Source: Bryobacterales bacterium (GTDB lineage: Bacteria > Acidobacteriota > Terriglobia > Bryobacterales > Bryobacteraceae). From it: DNA of 47,918 bases. Below, piece after piece: positions 1-7,616 of the stretch (position 1 is the stretch's first letter; each line of letters starts with the position of its first letter). A model generated the notes under the pieces. The model saw only the letters and a list, made by a program, of their open reading frames with translations. It made no database searches and was not told the DNA's origin. The translations under genes and the position numbers were made by a program. The stretch lies in NCBI GenBank assembly GCA_003162425.1, contig PMOK01000149.1, positions 1-47,918 of the forward strand, read 5' to 3'.

Positions 1-803
1 GTGTGCTCCTTGTGAAGCATCAGCTTGGGCATGTCCAGGCCAGCCCTGTTGTACACGCAACCAGTGGAGTCACTAGCCGCAATCACCCGGCAGCCTGCAC
101 CATGCAGCAGATTCGCCGCGATAGAACCTGCGTTTCCGAAGCCTTGCACTACCACTCGGGCGTCTTTCACTGGAAGATGCAGATGCTCGCAGGCGGATCG
201 AGTCGTGTAGAAAACTCCGCGCCCTGTGGCTTCGTTACGTCCCAGCGAGCCGCCCAGAGCGATAGGTTTGCCGGTTACGACGCCCGGAACCGGATACCCC
301 TTGGTCATGCTGTAGGTGTCCATGATCCAGGCCATGGTTTGCGGATTGGTATAGACATCCGGAGCGGGGATGTCTTGTTTCGGTCCAATCATAGGCAGAA
401 TCGCACTCGTGTACCGGCGAGTGAGGTGCTCCAACTCCGTCATCGTCATATCTTTCGGATTGCAAGTGACTCCGCCTTTTCCACCTCCGAACGGGATGTT
501 TACAACTCCGCACTTCCAGGTCATCCAGGTGGCCAGGGCTTTGACTTCGTCCAGCGTTACGTTGGGATGATAACGAATACCACCTTTGGCGGGACCGCGA
601 ACGGTGCTGTGTTGCACGCGGTAGCCTTCAAACCTGCGAACGTGGCCGTTGTCCATTCGAACCGGCAGCGTGACCATCAGAATACGCTCCGGGTATTTGA
701 TCATTTCACGAACATCCGTTTCGAGACCCAGCGCGTCGGCTGCGATATCGAAATTTTCTAAAGCTACGTCATAAGCATTTTTCTCGACAGCTGCTGCTAA
801 CAT
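1..803 (-). CDS. Glu/Leu/Phe/Val-type dehydrogenase (glutamate dehydrogenase), 3' end outside window
   Basis: Reading the minus strand from an ATG at 801-803 gives 267 uninterrupted residues that run off the left edge. The protein has the hallmarks of NAD(P)-dependent glutamate dehydrogenase: the substrate-lysine motif PAKGGIRYHP near residue 72, KCGVVNIPFGGGKGG near 97, the IPAPDV loop near 145, and the start of a Rossmann fold, VVQGFGNAG, near 225. It would interconvert glutamate and 2-oxoglutarate in the cytoplasm. A strong ribosome site (AAAGGAG) lies 10 bases before the ATG and fixes the start. About 150 C-terminal residues are missing only because the window ends. The long plus-strand frame over the same bases is a shadow. 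A leucine or valine dehydrogenase is less likely but cannot be excluded. Confidence 0.93.
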   Translation of the reverse strand, partial: MLAAAVEKNAYDVALENFDIAADALGLETDVREMIKYPERILMVTLPVRMDNGHVRRFEGYRVQHSTVRGPAKGGIRYHPNVTLDEVKALATWMTWKCGVVNIPFGGGKGGVTCNPKDMTMTELEHLTRRYTSAILPMIGPKQDIPAPDVYTNPQTMAWIMDTYSMTKGYPVPGVVTGKPIALGGSLGRNEATGRGVFYTTRSACEHLHLPVKDARVVVQGFGNAGSIAANLLHGAGCRVIAASDSTGCVYNRAGLDMPKLMLHKEH

Positions 804-1150
804 GGCAACAACTCTCCTTTCTACTACGCCTCCATCTTCGAGGTTGGCGAGTCCTTTATTTATCTTGAACTTCGAACCGCAGTTTCAGATAAGCCTGCGG
901 CTTGGAGTCCGCGGACCCGCTAGCGTGAAATAGCAATCCACGGGCCATGGCGAAGTGGTTTTGTTCCCAACCAGAAACCGCTGCTGTTCACGTTTTGGTG
1001 GTGGTTCTCGGGTGGCTCACAACACTCAATGTCGTTAAAGTACGCAGCTCTTTTGGCCCTCACCAAGTAGGGACTGTATGCCAGCTCCAGCCCGTCCCGG
1101 CGCTGAGGGGCTGCGCGCCCATCGTCGCCGGAGCATGAGTTGAGAATCGG
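804..1150. other. Intergenic region between two minus-strand genes
   Basis: About 350 bases separate the glutamate dehydrogenase start from the end of the HNH gene. It should contain the dehydrogenase promoter. A 63-codon plus-strand frame (947-1138) has no recognisable protein features or ribosome site and was not called. No repeat or RNA gene was recognised. Confidence 0.5.
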
Positions 1151-1564
1151 CTATCGCGGGTAGCGTCCAGCGGCGGCCAACAGTTGCCGCTCAACAACAC
1201 GTTTGTCGAGGTTGAACTTGAGTAATCGCGCCGTTGCTTTTCCCTCAGCCGTGAGTGGCTCGATTACTGCTCCTTGAAGGACGAAGTGATCATCCCAACT
1301 GTGGCGCCGCGGGTGGAAGAGGCTCACGAACGCGCCAGTCTTGGAATCGAGCGAACCGACATCGCTACCCTTCCACGCATTGCATCGAAGGCAGGCATAG
1401 GCTAGATTGTCGGCTTCTGATAAACCGCCATGTTTGCGGCTGATGATGTGATCGATCTGATGCGGTGAATAAGAATCGTCTTCATGAAGGAGGCAATACT
1501 CACACCGATACACGGCCCGTTCTGCCACGAATCGCCGCTGCGATTCGCTTACATCATTTGACAA
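1151..1564 (-). CDS. HNH endonuclease family protein
   Basis: A 137-residue protein with a compact HNH/beta-beta-alpha-metal nuclease core: a CEYC knuckle near residue 22, the HQIDHIISRKHGG segment near 35 containing the HNH histidines, and CLRCN near 58 completing the zinc-binding and Asn positions. This free-standing acidobacterial/cyanobacterial form is small, cytoplasmic and has no fused domain. It overlaps by 11 bases the 80-residue gene transcribed just before it, so the two are probably cotranslated. Its substrate cannot be told from sequence; it could be a repair, phage-defence or domesticated homing-type nuclease. Confidence 0.85.
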   Translation of the reverse strand: MSNDVSESQRRFVAERAVYRCEYCLLHEDDSYSPHQIDHIISRKHGGLSEADNLAYACLRCNAWKGSDVGSLDSKTGAFVSLFHPRRHSWDDHFVLQGAVIEPLTAEGKATARLLKFNLDKRVVERQLLAAAGRYPR

Positions 1565-1796
1565 GCTGCGTGTGTTGGCGCGCCCGCGCCTTCGCCATGA
1601 TCATGATGTGCTCGAGCTGCAGGTAGTCGTCGAGTTCAGATTGCTCTTCCGATGAAATACTACCGTCCTTGGACCGCTCCACCAACTCCGCCACGCGCTG
1701 CTGGACGCCATCGGAGGGACGGAACGCAACTACCGATTCCGGCGTTGTGCCTGCCGCGATAAAGTCAATAATCTCGTCGTATGACTTGGTCGCCAT
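1554..1796 (-). CDS. Small helical protein paired with HNH nuclease
   Basis: An 80-residue, charged, apparently all-helical protein without signal peptide or membrane segment. It begins MATKSYDEIIDFIAAG and has an acidic middle (SSEEQSELDDYLQLE) before a basic tail. It lies directly upstream of, and overlaps, the HNH nuclease gene. Short proteins of this type beside HNH genes are common in acidobacteria and cyanobacteria, but their role is unknown. A regulator or partner of the nuclease is an inference from position only. Confidence 0.7.
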   Translation of the reverse strand: MATKSYDEIIDFIAAGTTPESVVAFRPSDGVQQRVAELVERSKDGSISSEEQSELDDYLQLEHIMIMAKARARQHTQLVK

Positions 1797-1897
1797 CGTT
1801 TATTCACCAAGATCCAAACGGCTAAACGTCAATTCAAGCATAACGCCGAATGAGACCCGATGCTCCACCTAAGACGCCAGCTCCTTGTATACTACTC

Positions 1898-2686
1898 ATG
1901 AAGCTGGTGGCCAAAGAAGAAATGCCAGTTCAAATGTTCCCGCCCCTTCGCGTCGCCTTAATCGGCGACCACAATCCCTCGGTGATCGCCCACCAGGCCA
2001 TTCCGAAGGCGTTGCTGCTGGCAGCTTTGCCAGGCGGAGTAGCAGTCGAGCCAGTTTGGACCCACACATCGTCAATCACCGGCCGGGATGAAGAGTTCGC
2101 GGGGTTCGACGGTATCTGGTGCGTTCCAGCCGGCCCATATGCGAACGACGCCGGGGCCTTGGCCGCCATCCGATTCGCTCGAGAGAATAGCGTCCCTTTT
2201 CTCGGAACGTGCGCCGGATTCCAGTACGCGCTCATCGAATATGTCCGCAATGTCTGCGGTATCCAAATGGCCGATCATCAGGAAACCGCACCGGATGCGG
2301 CCCAGCTTGTGATTACCAGACTGGCCTGCTCTCTGGTGGAACAGACGGAAGAACTCCTGCTTGCACCCAGCGGCATCGTCCGCCGCGCCTACGGAGTCGA
2401 GCGCATCACGGAAGGGTATCATTGCAATTTCGGCGTGAATCCGGAATTTGAGCCGGTGTTTCTGGAAAACGGTTTTCAGCCCGTGGCCCGCGATCTGGCT
2501 GGCAATTTGCGTGGAGTCGAGCTGACAACGCACCCATTCTTTGTGGCGACTCTGTTCCAGCACGAGCGCCGTGCGTTACGCGGCGAACACTCTCCCATAG
2601 TCAATGCATTTGTGCTCGCGATGGCTAGCCGGGCACCCGCCGGCATCCGCGTAAGTCATAATACTTTCACAAAAACTTTACTTTAA
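1898..2686 (+). CDS. Class I glutamine amidotransferase-like protein (related to CTP synthase C-terminal domain)
   Basis: About 262 residues with an N-terminal strand RVALIGDHNPS, a nucleophile-elbow motif GTCAGFQYALIEY near residue 100 carrying the catalytic Cys, and a C-terminal THPFFVATLFQHE that matches the His-x-x-Glu side of CTP synthase amidotransferase domains. The synthetase half of PyrG is absent, so this is the stand-alone family annotated as CTP synthase C-terminal region-related. The reaction partner is unknown; hydrolysis of glutamine or a gamma-glutamyl compound is inferred. The start is uncertain: ATGs at 1898, 1922 and 1934 are all in frame and none has a clear ribosome site. 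The frame stays open to 1850 upstream. Confidence 0.82.
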   Translation: MKLVAKEEMPVQMFPPLRVALIGDHNPSVIAHQAIPKALLLAALPGGVAVEPVWTHTSSITGRDEEFAGFDGIWCVPAGPYANDAGALAAIRFARENSVPFLGTCAGFQYALIEYVRNVCGIQMADHQETAPDAAQLVITRLACSLVEQTEELLLAPSGIVRRAYGVERITEGYHCNFGVNPEFEPVFLENGFQPVARDLAGNLRGVELTTHPFFVATLFQHERRALRGEHSPIVNAFVLAMASRAPAGIRVSHNTFTKTLL

Positions 2687-2736
2687 TCTCATGCCAGGCG
2701 CTTGCGGAAAACCCCAGCTAGCGCGTCCAATGGATC

Positions 2737-3711
2737 ATGACTGCAATTCGAGCGCTTTTATTCCCGGTCCTGGCCGCCGCATTGCCCGCCCTGGCGGCGC
2801 AGCAGCCATCCACCTCGGCCCAGCAGCCATCTACCTTGGCGCAGGGTGGGGCCTCCGCGACCGGATTCGTAGGTAGCCAAGCTTGTAAGACCTGCCATCC
2901 CGACGTCTGGTCGAAATTTTTTAAGAACCCGCACTTCAAGAGCGTCGCCTCCGGCAAGGAGACGCCCGAACATACGGGATGCGAAGGCTGCCACGGTCCG
3001 GGGCAAGCTCACATCGAAGCCCACGGAGGGAAGGCTACGATTATCGCGTTTTCCCAGCTCGAGCCGAAAAAGATCCTGGACAACTGCCTGCGCTGCCACT
3101 CCCAGACACTTTCCCGCGCCAACATCCGGGGCTCAGCGCACACCGAGAACGATGTTGTGTGCACCAGTTGCCACTCCATCCACGCGTCTACTACGCCGAA
3201 GTTTCTGCTGGCGAAAGTGCAATCGGAGCTGTGCTACGGATGTCACGCCGATGTTCGCTCCCAATTCTCCATGCCGTTCAAGCATCGTGTCAACGAAGGC
3301 GTGATGACCTGTAGCGATTGCCATAACCCGCACGGCACGTTCGCGCCTACCTGGGGAACAGCCAGCCGGAATTCCATGGTGAAACAAGTAGAGGGCAATG
3401 AGGAGGCTTGCATCAAATGCCATGCAGAAAAACGCGGTCCTTTCGTTTATGAGCACCCTCCGGTTCGTGTCGAAGGCTGCGAAATCTGCCATTATCCGCA
3501 CGGCTCGCCGAACTCGCGGCTGCTGCGCCGGCCGGTAGTATTCACCATGTGTCTGGAATGCCATAACGGCGCCCCAGGCTTTGGCCGGACCGCTCAGGGA
3601 GATCCGGTGCCGTTCCAATTTCATAACCTGCGGTCGCCGCTTTATCAGAACTGCACCAACTGTCACAGCCACATTCACGGCTCCAACACGAGCGCGTTCT
3701 TTTTGAAATGA
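2737..3711 (+). CDS. DmsE/MtrA-family decaheme c-type cytochrome
   Basis: A 324-residue exported protein with an N-terminal hydrophobic signal (residues 1-21) and exactly ten CxxCH heme-binding motifs: CKTCH, CEGCH, CLRCH, CTSCH, CYGCH, CSDCH, CIKCH, CEICH, CLECH and CTNCH. Length and heme count match the DmsE/MtrA family, the periplasm-side electron wire that sits inside an outer-membrane barrel. The next gene, starting 9 bases after this stop, encodes such a barrel, so the two form a porin-cytochrome pair. Terminal acceptor or donor cannot be inferred: no outer-surface multiheme cytochrome, DMSO reductase or quinol dehydrogenase gene is in the window. Cytochrome maturation is presumed to be encoded elsewhere. 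Confidence 0.95.
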   Translation: MTAIRALLFPVLAAALPALAAQQPSTSAQQPSTLAQGGASATGFVGSQACKTCHPDVWSKFFKNPHFKSVASGKETPEHTGCEGCHGPGQAHIEAHGGKATIIAFSQLEPKKILDNCLRCHSQTLSRANIRGSAHTENDVVCTSCHSIHASTTPKFLLAKVQSELCYGCHADVRSQFSMPFKHRVNEGVMTCSDCHNPHGTFAPTWGTASRNSMVKQVEGNEEACIKCHAEKRGPFVYEHPPVRVEGCEICHYPHGSPNSRLLRRPVVFTMCLECHNGAPGFGRTAQGDPVPFQFHNLRSPLYQNCTNCHSHIHGSNTSAFFLK

Positions 3712-3719
3712 GGCGCCCA

Positions 3720-5699
3720 ATGAAGACACTAATCCTTACACTAATCACGGCCGCCGCATGTTGTGCGCAACAGGTTGTAACGCCCACTCAAGACCCGGTT
3801 GGTCCGCCGGCAGGCGACAACACGTCGGACTACAATATCGTCAACTCCTTCGAAACCGGCTACCGCTTCGTCTCCGTGGGTGGCGATCCGGAGGCGTACA
3901 AAAGCCAGGTGAACTACGACAACGGCGTGCGCCTGCTCGGAAGCTCCTTCGGTATGTACTCGCGCGATGGTCATGGCAAGTATTTCGACGAACTCACGCT
4001 TACCACCGTGGGCCTGGGTGGCGATCCTTACGAATCCGCCACGCTGCGCATCGCCAAAAACAACCTGTATCGCTTCGATATGACCTGGCGGTTGAACGAT
4101 TATTACAATCCCGGCCTCACCAGCGCGGGCCAATCGGGCGGGAATTTTCGAGACACGCGCTTCACCTCTCAGGATGACGATCTCACTCTGTTCCCGCAAT
4201 CGAAAATCAAATTCTTCATCGGATATTCGCGCTCCGTGCAGGAGGGTCCTGAGATCACTAACGTCGGTGGCCTCTTTGCAACCACTCAAACGCCCGCAGT
4301 GGCCGGCCAGGATACCACCGGGTTCACGTCGCTGCGGGATGCGACCAACGAGTATCGCTTGGGAAATGAATTCCAACTTCTGGGAGTCACGGTCAACTGG
4401 ATGCACGGCTGGCAGGACTTCAAGGAAGATTTCCTGACGCCGCCCGTCGCAAGCGGCACGCCGGCCACGCTACTCACGAATCCCTATCACGGCACCAGTC
4501 CGTATTGGCGCGTGGGACTCTTCACCAATAGGAAATGGTTCAACCTGAACGGCCGCTTCACCTATACGGGCACGCGCCGGGCTTATGTGTCGGATCAGAG
4601 CCCCTTCCTCCCTGCTGCCGGTCCTAATCTGGGCGTGTTTCAGGTGGTGACCATGGGAACCGGCAATCGCCCGGCCGCCACCGGCAATTTGACAATCACT
4701 TTTCTTCTGGGACCAAAGCTCACGCTTACCAACAGCACCGGTCTCTACAACATTCGCACGGAGGGCGATTACGAATTCCTGCAGCTAAACAACGGAACCG
4801 GGCAGTTCGTAACTCAGGATTTTCAATACCTCGGCATACGCACCATCACTAATAGAACCGACTTGAACTACCAGTTCCGGAAATGGATCGGGTTCTTTGC
4901 CGGATATGATTATTCGGACCGGTCCATTGGCAGCATCCTCACTCTGGGCGCGCCGCTTTACGAGCAAACCAACATCTTGAACGCGGGCGTTTTCGGTGTG
5001 AGAGCCCGGCCGCTTCCAGCGCTCACCATCCTACTGAGCGGCGAGGTGGGCCACGCCAATCGCCCCTTCGCTCCCAAGAGCGACAAGAATTATCAGACGC
5101 TGAACGCGCGGGTCCAATACAAAAAGAAAAGTCTAATGCTCTCGGCCTACGCGCAAACCAACTACAACAACGATTCCATTTCGCTCACGGCCTACAGTTC
5201 TCACGCCAGAACGTATGCGGCCAACGTCTCATGGGCGCCACTCGCCTGGCTCTCGTTCAATGCCGATTACGTGAAACTGCACCTGGACACTCTGGGCGGC
5301 CTTTCGTTCTTCGACTCGGGTGAGTTGCTTCAGAACCAATACTCGCTCTACATCAGCAATCTGCACACTGGAAATATCGGGCTGCGGTTCGCGCTCGGCA
5401 AGCGCGTCGATTTGTATGCGGGCTACAGCCACATTCAAGATACCGGCGATGGCCGCAACAATCCGCTAGGAACAGGATTTGGAACTACAATCCCAGAGTT
5501 CCAGGCTGCACAGACGTTTCCGATGAAGTACCTCTCGCCGTTGGCCCGCGTTTCCGTCCAGATCTCAAACCGCATCCGCTGGAACGTCGGATATCAATAC
5601 TACGGCTATCACGAGGATTTCTTCACAGGTCAGGATTTCCTTCCCGATCACGCCTATCGCGCGCAAACTGCCTATAGCAGCGTCCTGTGGTCCTTCTGA
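3720..5699 (+). CDS. MtrB/PioB-family outer-membrane beta-barrel protein
   Basis: A 659-residue protein with signal peptide MKTLILTLITAAACCAQQ, then a long region of alternating polar/aromatic strands, ending SSVLWSF with the terminal phenylalanine typical of Omp85-inserted barrels. Length and position after a decaheme cytochrome match the MtrB/PioB barrels that insulate the cytochrome across the outer membrane. An upstream ATG at 3708 overlaps the previous stop and would add four residues (MRRP); the 3720 ATG starts directly with the signal peptide and is preferred. The N-terminal CxxC reported for Shewanella MtrB is not evident in the mature protein. A 24 bp dispersed repeat begins right after the stop. 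Confidence 0.9.
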   Translation: MKTLILTLITAAACCAQQVVTPTQDPVGPPAGDNTSDYNIVNSFETGYRFVSVGGDPEAYKSQVNYDNGVRLLGSSFGMYSRDGHGKYFDELTLTTVGLGGDPYESATLRIAKNNLYRFDMTWRLNDYYNPGLTSAGQSGGNFRDTRFTSQDDDLTLFPQSKIKFFIGYSRSVQEGPEITNVGGLFATTQTPAVAGQDTTGFTSLRDATNEYRLGNEFQLLGVTVNWMHGWQDFKEDFLTPPVASGTPATLLTNPYHGTSPYWRVGLFTNRKWFNLNGRFTYTGTRRAYVSDQSPFLPAAGPNLGVFQVVTMGTGNRPAATGNLTITFLLGPKLTLTNSTGLYNIRTEGDYEFLQLNNGTGQFVTQDFQYLGIRTITNRTDLNYQFRKWIGFFAGYDYSDRSIGSILTLGAPLYEQTNILNAGVFGVRARPLPALTILLSGEVGHANRPFAPKSDKNYQTLNARVQYKKKSLMLSAYAQTNYNNDSISLTAYSSHARTYAANVSWAPLAWLSFNADYVKLHLDTLGGLSFFDSGELLQNQYSLYISNLHTGNIGLRFALGKRVDLYAGYSHIQDTGDGRNNPLGTGFGTTIPEFQAAQTFPMKYLSPLARVSVQISNRIRWNVGYQYYGYHEDFFTGQDFLPDHAYRAQTAYSSVLWSF

Positions 5700-5700
5700 G

Positions 5701-5724
5701 CCGCGACCGTAAGGGAGTCGGTGC
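5701..5724 (+). repeat. REP-like dispersed repeat, copy 1
   Basis: A 24-base sequence beginning CCGCGACCGTAAGGG and ending GTCGGTGC lies immediately after the barrel stop codon. It is identical, base for base, to 14101-14124. CGAC and GTCG near the ends can pair, so it could form a small hairpin. A diverged relative is at 7141-7164. Position at gene 3' ends suggests an extragenic repeat or RNA 3' structure. Confidence 0.75.
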
Positions 5725-5804
5725 TTATTGGGCGGGTCGGGCTTTTACAAACGTTTTACCTGAGCTTTAGGCCGGTGGCACGTCTCTTATTGTGAGAGGC
5801 AGCC

Positions 5805-6011
5805 ATGACACCTGTACTAAAAGAAAAACACGACGCAAGGGGACGCTACGTTTGGTATTCGCTGGCCGCGATTGCCGGTGCCAACGCCGGTTTTATGCTT
5901 GGCATGCTCGGAACGCTGAACTGGCAGGAATGTCTGATCCTCATGTTCACCTTAGCCGCACTGGCCGGCGGCGCAGTCTTCACCTTTTTCGAAATGCGCT
6001 CCCTCAACTGA
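5805..6011 (+). CDS. Small two-helix membrane protein
   Basis: A 68-residue protein with a basic N-terminus, then two hydrophobic helices (about residues 17-37 and 44-62) with a short polar turn containing Trp, and a tail FFEMRSLN. A GAGAGG-like ribosome site lies just before the ATG. The layout resembles the N-terminal half of the protein at 28882-29328 (two helices ending in an LEIRRL/FEMRSL-like segment), but no family is recognised. Inner-membrane location is predicted. Confidence 0.65.
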   Translation: MTPVLKEKHDARGRYVWYSLAAIAGANAGFMLGMLGTLNWQECLILMFTLAALAGGAVFTFFEMRSLN

Positions 6012-6049
6012 GAACGGCTCCTCGGTCCCGAAAGACACTCCAAGCCACC

Positions 6050-6085
6050 GAACCGAAGAACCGAAGAACCGAAGAACCGAAGAAC
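6050..6085. repeat. 8 bp tandem repeat (GAACCGAA)n
   Basis: Four and a half perfect copies of GAACCGAA run up to, and touch by one base, the stop codon of the minus-strand NHL gene. The array sits between two genes whose 3' ends face each other. Perfect copies suggest recent slippage; no function is evident. Confidence 0.85.
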
Positions 6086-7119
6086 TAAGCCACCCTGCGC
6101 AACTTTGTCACCCGCCCCACTTCCACCCACTCCACAACAAATATGTTCCCCGCATGATCGAAACACGCGCCATGCGGGCACACGAACTTGCCCGCGATGA
6201 ACTTGTCCCGAGGCTGCTTGCGAAGCTCGCCCCACGTGTTCGAAGTATCTTCGCCCAGATGCAGGATCACCTGATTATTTCTATCCAGCAGCGTCACGCG
6301 CGCGCCTAGATCGGGAAGCACCACGTCGCCATTGCGAAAAATATTGAAGTGGCACGGCAGATTCACTCCGCTCACGAAATCCACGTGCTTGCCTTCCAAA
6401 GTGAAACGCTGCAGCCGATGGTTGGCGCGATCAGCCACTATCAAAACCGGCGCGGGCCCGCGCACGTCGCAAATAATTCCGTGCGGGCACGACACTTGGC
6501 CCGGCTCAGCGCCTAAACCGCCGAAGGTCCGGATGTACTCGCCTTTGCGGTTGTACTGATTGATAAAGCTGGACCCGTAGCCGTCCCCAACATACAAGTC
6601 GCCATTCGGAGCCACGGCCAGATTGGTGGGACTATACTTGATCGGCTTACCATCCACACCGGGCTTGTATTGTTCCGATTCCTTCGGATATCCGATCGTG
6701 AAAACCTCTTCGCCCGCGAGCGTAGTCTTCACTACCACGCCTCGCTGCGTGTCGCAAAGATAAAGAAACTCCTGCTTCCCTTCCTTCAGGATGTGCAGCC
6801 CATGCGCCCCGCCTTTAAATTCCTTGCCCCACGATTTGACGAATTTGCCATGCTGGTCAAACACCACCATGCTGTCGTTGCTTTCGCTCGACGCATTCAC
6901 GGTGTGGTGAACATAAATGTGTCCCTGTGCGTCTTCGCAGACACCATGCGTGTTGCCGTAACGAATGTTGGCGGGCAGCAGCCCCCAATCATGCGTAGCC
7001 TCGTATTTATGATCGCCCTCCCCGAGAATTGGTTTCGAGCTTCCAGACTTGTTCGAGGCTCCCAGGATCAAGGGGACTCCGAGTCCAGTACCAATAAAGT
7101 TGCGCCGGCTGGTTTGCAT
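6085..7119 (-). CDS. Tat-exported NHL-repeat beta-propeller protein
   Basis: A 344-residue protein starting with a twin-arginine signal, MQTSRRNFIGTGLGVPLIL, which decides the ATG at 7117-7119; an in-frame upstream ATG at 7194 would place 25 unlikely residues before the signal. The mature part is a six-bladed NHL-type propeller with repeated blade signatures such as NLAVAPNGDLYVGD, GIICD..VLIVADRANHRLQRF and GACFDHAGNIFVVEW. Propellers of this class resemble peptidyl-alpha-hydroxyglycine lyases and binding scaffolds, but no catalytic assignment is possible. A folded, possibly metal-binding periplasmic protein is inferred from the Tat signal. It stands alone, convergent with the small membrane gene upstream. 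Confidence 0.88.
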   Translation of the reverse strand: MQTSRRNFIGTGLGVPLILGASNKSGSSKPILGEGDHKYEATHDWGLLPANIRYGNTHGVCEDAQGHIYVHHTVNASSESNDSMVVFDQHGKFVKSWGKEFKGGAHGLHILKEGKQEFLYLCDTQRGVVVKTTLAGEEVFTIGYPKESEQYKPGVDGKPIKYSPTNLAVAPNGDLYVGDGYGSSFINQYNRKGEYIRTFGGLGAEPGQVSCPHGIICDVRGPAPVLIVADRANHRLQRFTLEGKHVDFVSGVNLPCHFNIFRNGDVVLPDLGARVTLLDRNNQVILHLGEDTSNTWGELRKQPRDKFIAGKFVCPHGACFDHAGNIFVVEWVEVGRVTKLRRVA

Positions 7120-7140
7120 GTGTTTATCGTATCTGAAGCC

Positions 7141-7164
7141 GAGCCGCGACCGGAAGGGAGCGGG
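7141..7164 (+). repeat. Diverged REP-like repeat copy
   Basis: GAGCCGCGACCGGAAGGGAG followed by CGGG is related to the exact 24-mers at 5701 and 14101 (GAGCCGCGACC.GAAGGGAG core shared). Here the end pairing is CCGC with GCGG. It lies just upstream of the NHL gene start rather than at a 3' end. Confidence 0.55.
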
Positions 7165-7216
7165 CGCAGTCCCCATGGAACCACAAAATGCCATCAGTTA
7201 CAACGCTTGACCTTGG

Positions 7217-7222
7217 TATAAT
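7217..7222 (+). promoter_or_regulatory. Possible -10 element upstream of DUF2934 gene
   Basis: A perfect TATAAT lies about 100 bases before the DUF2934 start, in the divergent gap after the NHL gene. No good -35 hexamer is seen at 16-18 bp spacing, so this is only a candidate. Confidence 0.3.
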
Positions 7223-7322
7223 GGACTCGGATAGTTTTAATTCTCTCCCAACAGAGCGGCTATCGCAATGGAGCAAGCTCTCCGCGCTGAGAACGTCGGC
7301 ACTGATTTTAAGGAGACCTGCT

Positions 7323-7571
7323 ATGGATTTCGAACACGATAGTGGCGCCGCCACGGCGCCAGCGTTGGACAAAGATACGCCCACGGCCCCGGCCGCCATT
7401 CAAGAACCAGGCACCCCAACTTACCCGGATCTTAACTCGCTGCTAGCAGCACTGGAACACGAACGAATCGCCACTCTTGCGTACTTCTATTGGCAACAGC
7501 GAGGTTGTCCGGAAGGCTCGCCCGACGACGATTGGGTGCGCGCCGAGCAACACATTCGAGAGACCCGGTAG
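7323..7571 (+). CDS. DUF2934 domain protein
   Basis: An 82-residue protein with a low-complexity Ala/Pro-rich N-terminal half and a C-terminal DUF2934 motif: RIATLAYFYWQQRGCPEGSP followed by DDDWVRAEQHI. The start at 7323 is set by AAGGAG eight bases upstream; longer in-frame starts lack a ribosome site. DUF2934 proteins are short soluble proteins frequent in acidobacteria and rhizobia and have no established function. Forty-five bases separate it from the outer-membrane protein gene downstream, so they may be cotranscribed. Confidence 0.85.
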   Translation: MDFEHDSGAATAPALDKDTPTAPAAIQEPGTPTYPDLNSLLAALEHERIATLAYFYWQQRGCPEGSPDDDWVRAEQHIRETR

Positions 7572-7616
7572 CGCAGCGCGATACCCCGCGATTGTGGAAA
7601 CATTGAGATTACGCTC

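Noticed and set aside
3..761. 252-codon plus-strand frame over the glutamate dehydrogenase gene
   Set aside because: The opposite strand encodes a clear dehydrogenase with catalytic motifs; this frame has no recognisable features.
947..1138. 63-codon plus-strand frame in the intergenic gap
   Set aside because: No ribosome site, no motif and no neighbour logic; probably chance.
6050..6085. CRISPR or VNTR-coded peptide
   Set aside because: The unit is 8 bp with no spacers and lies outside any reading frame.
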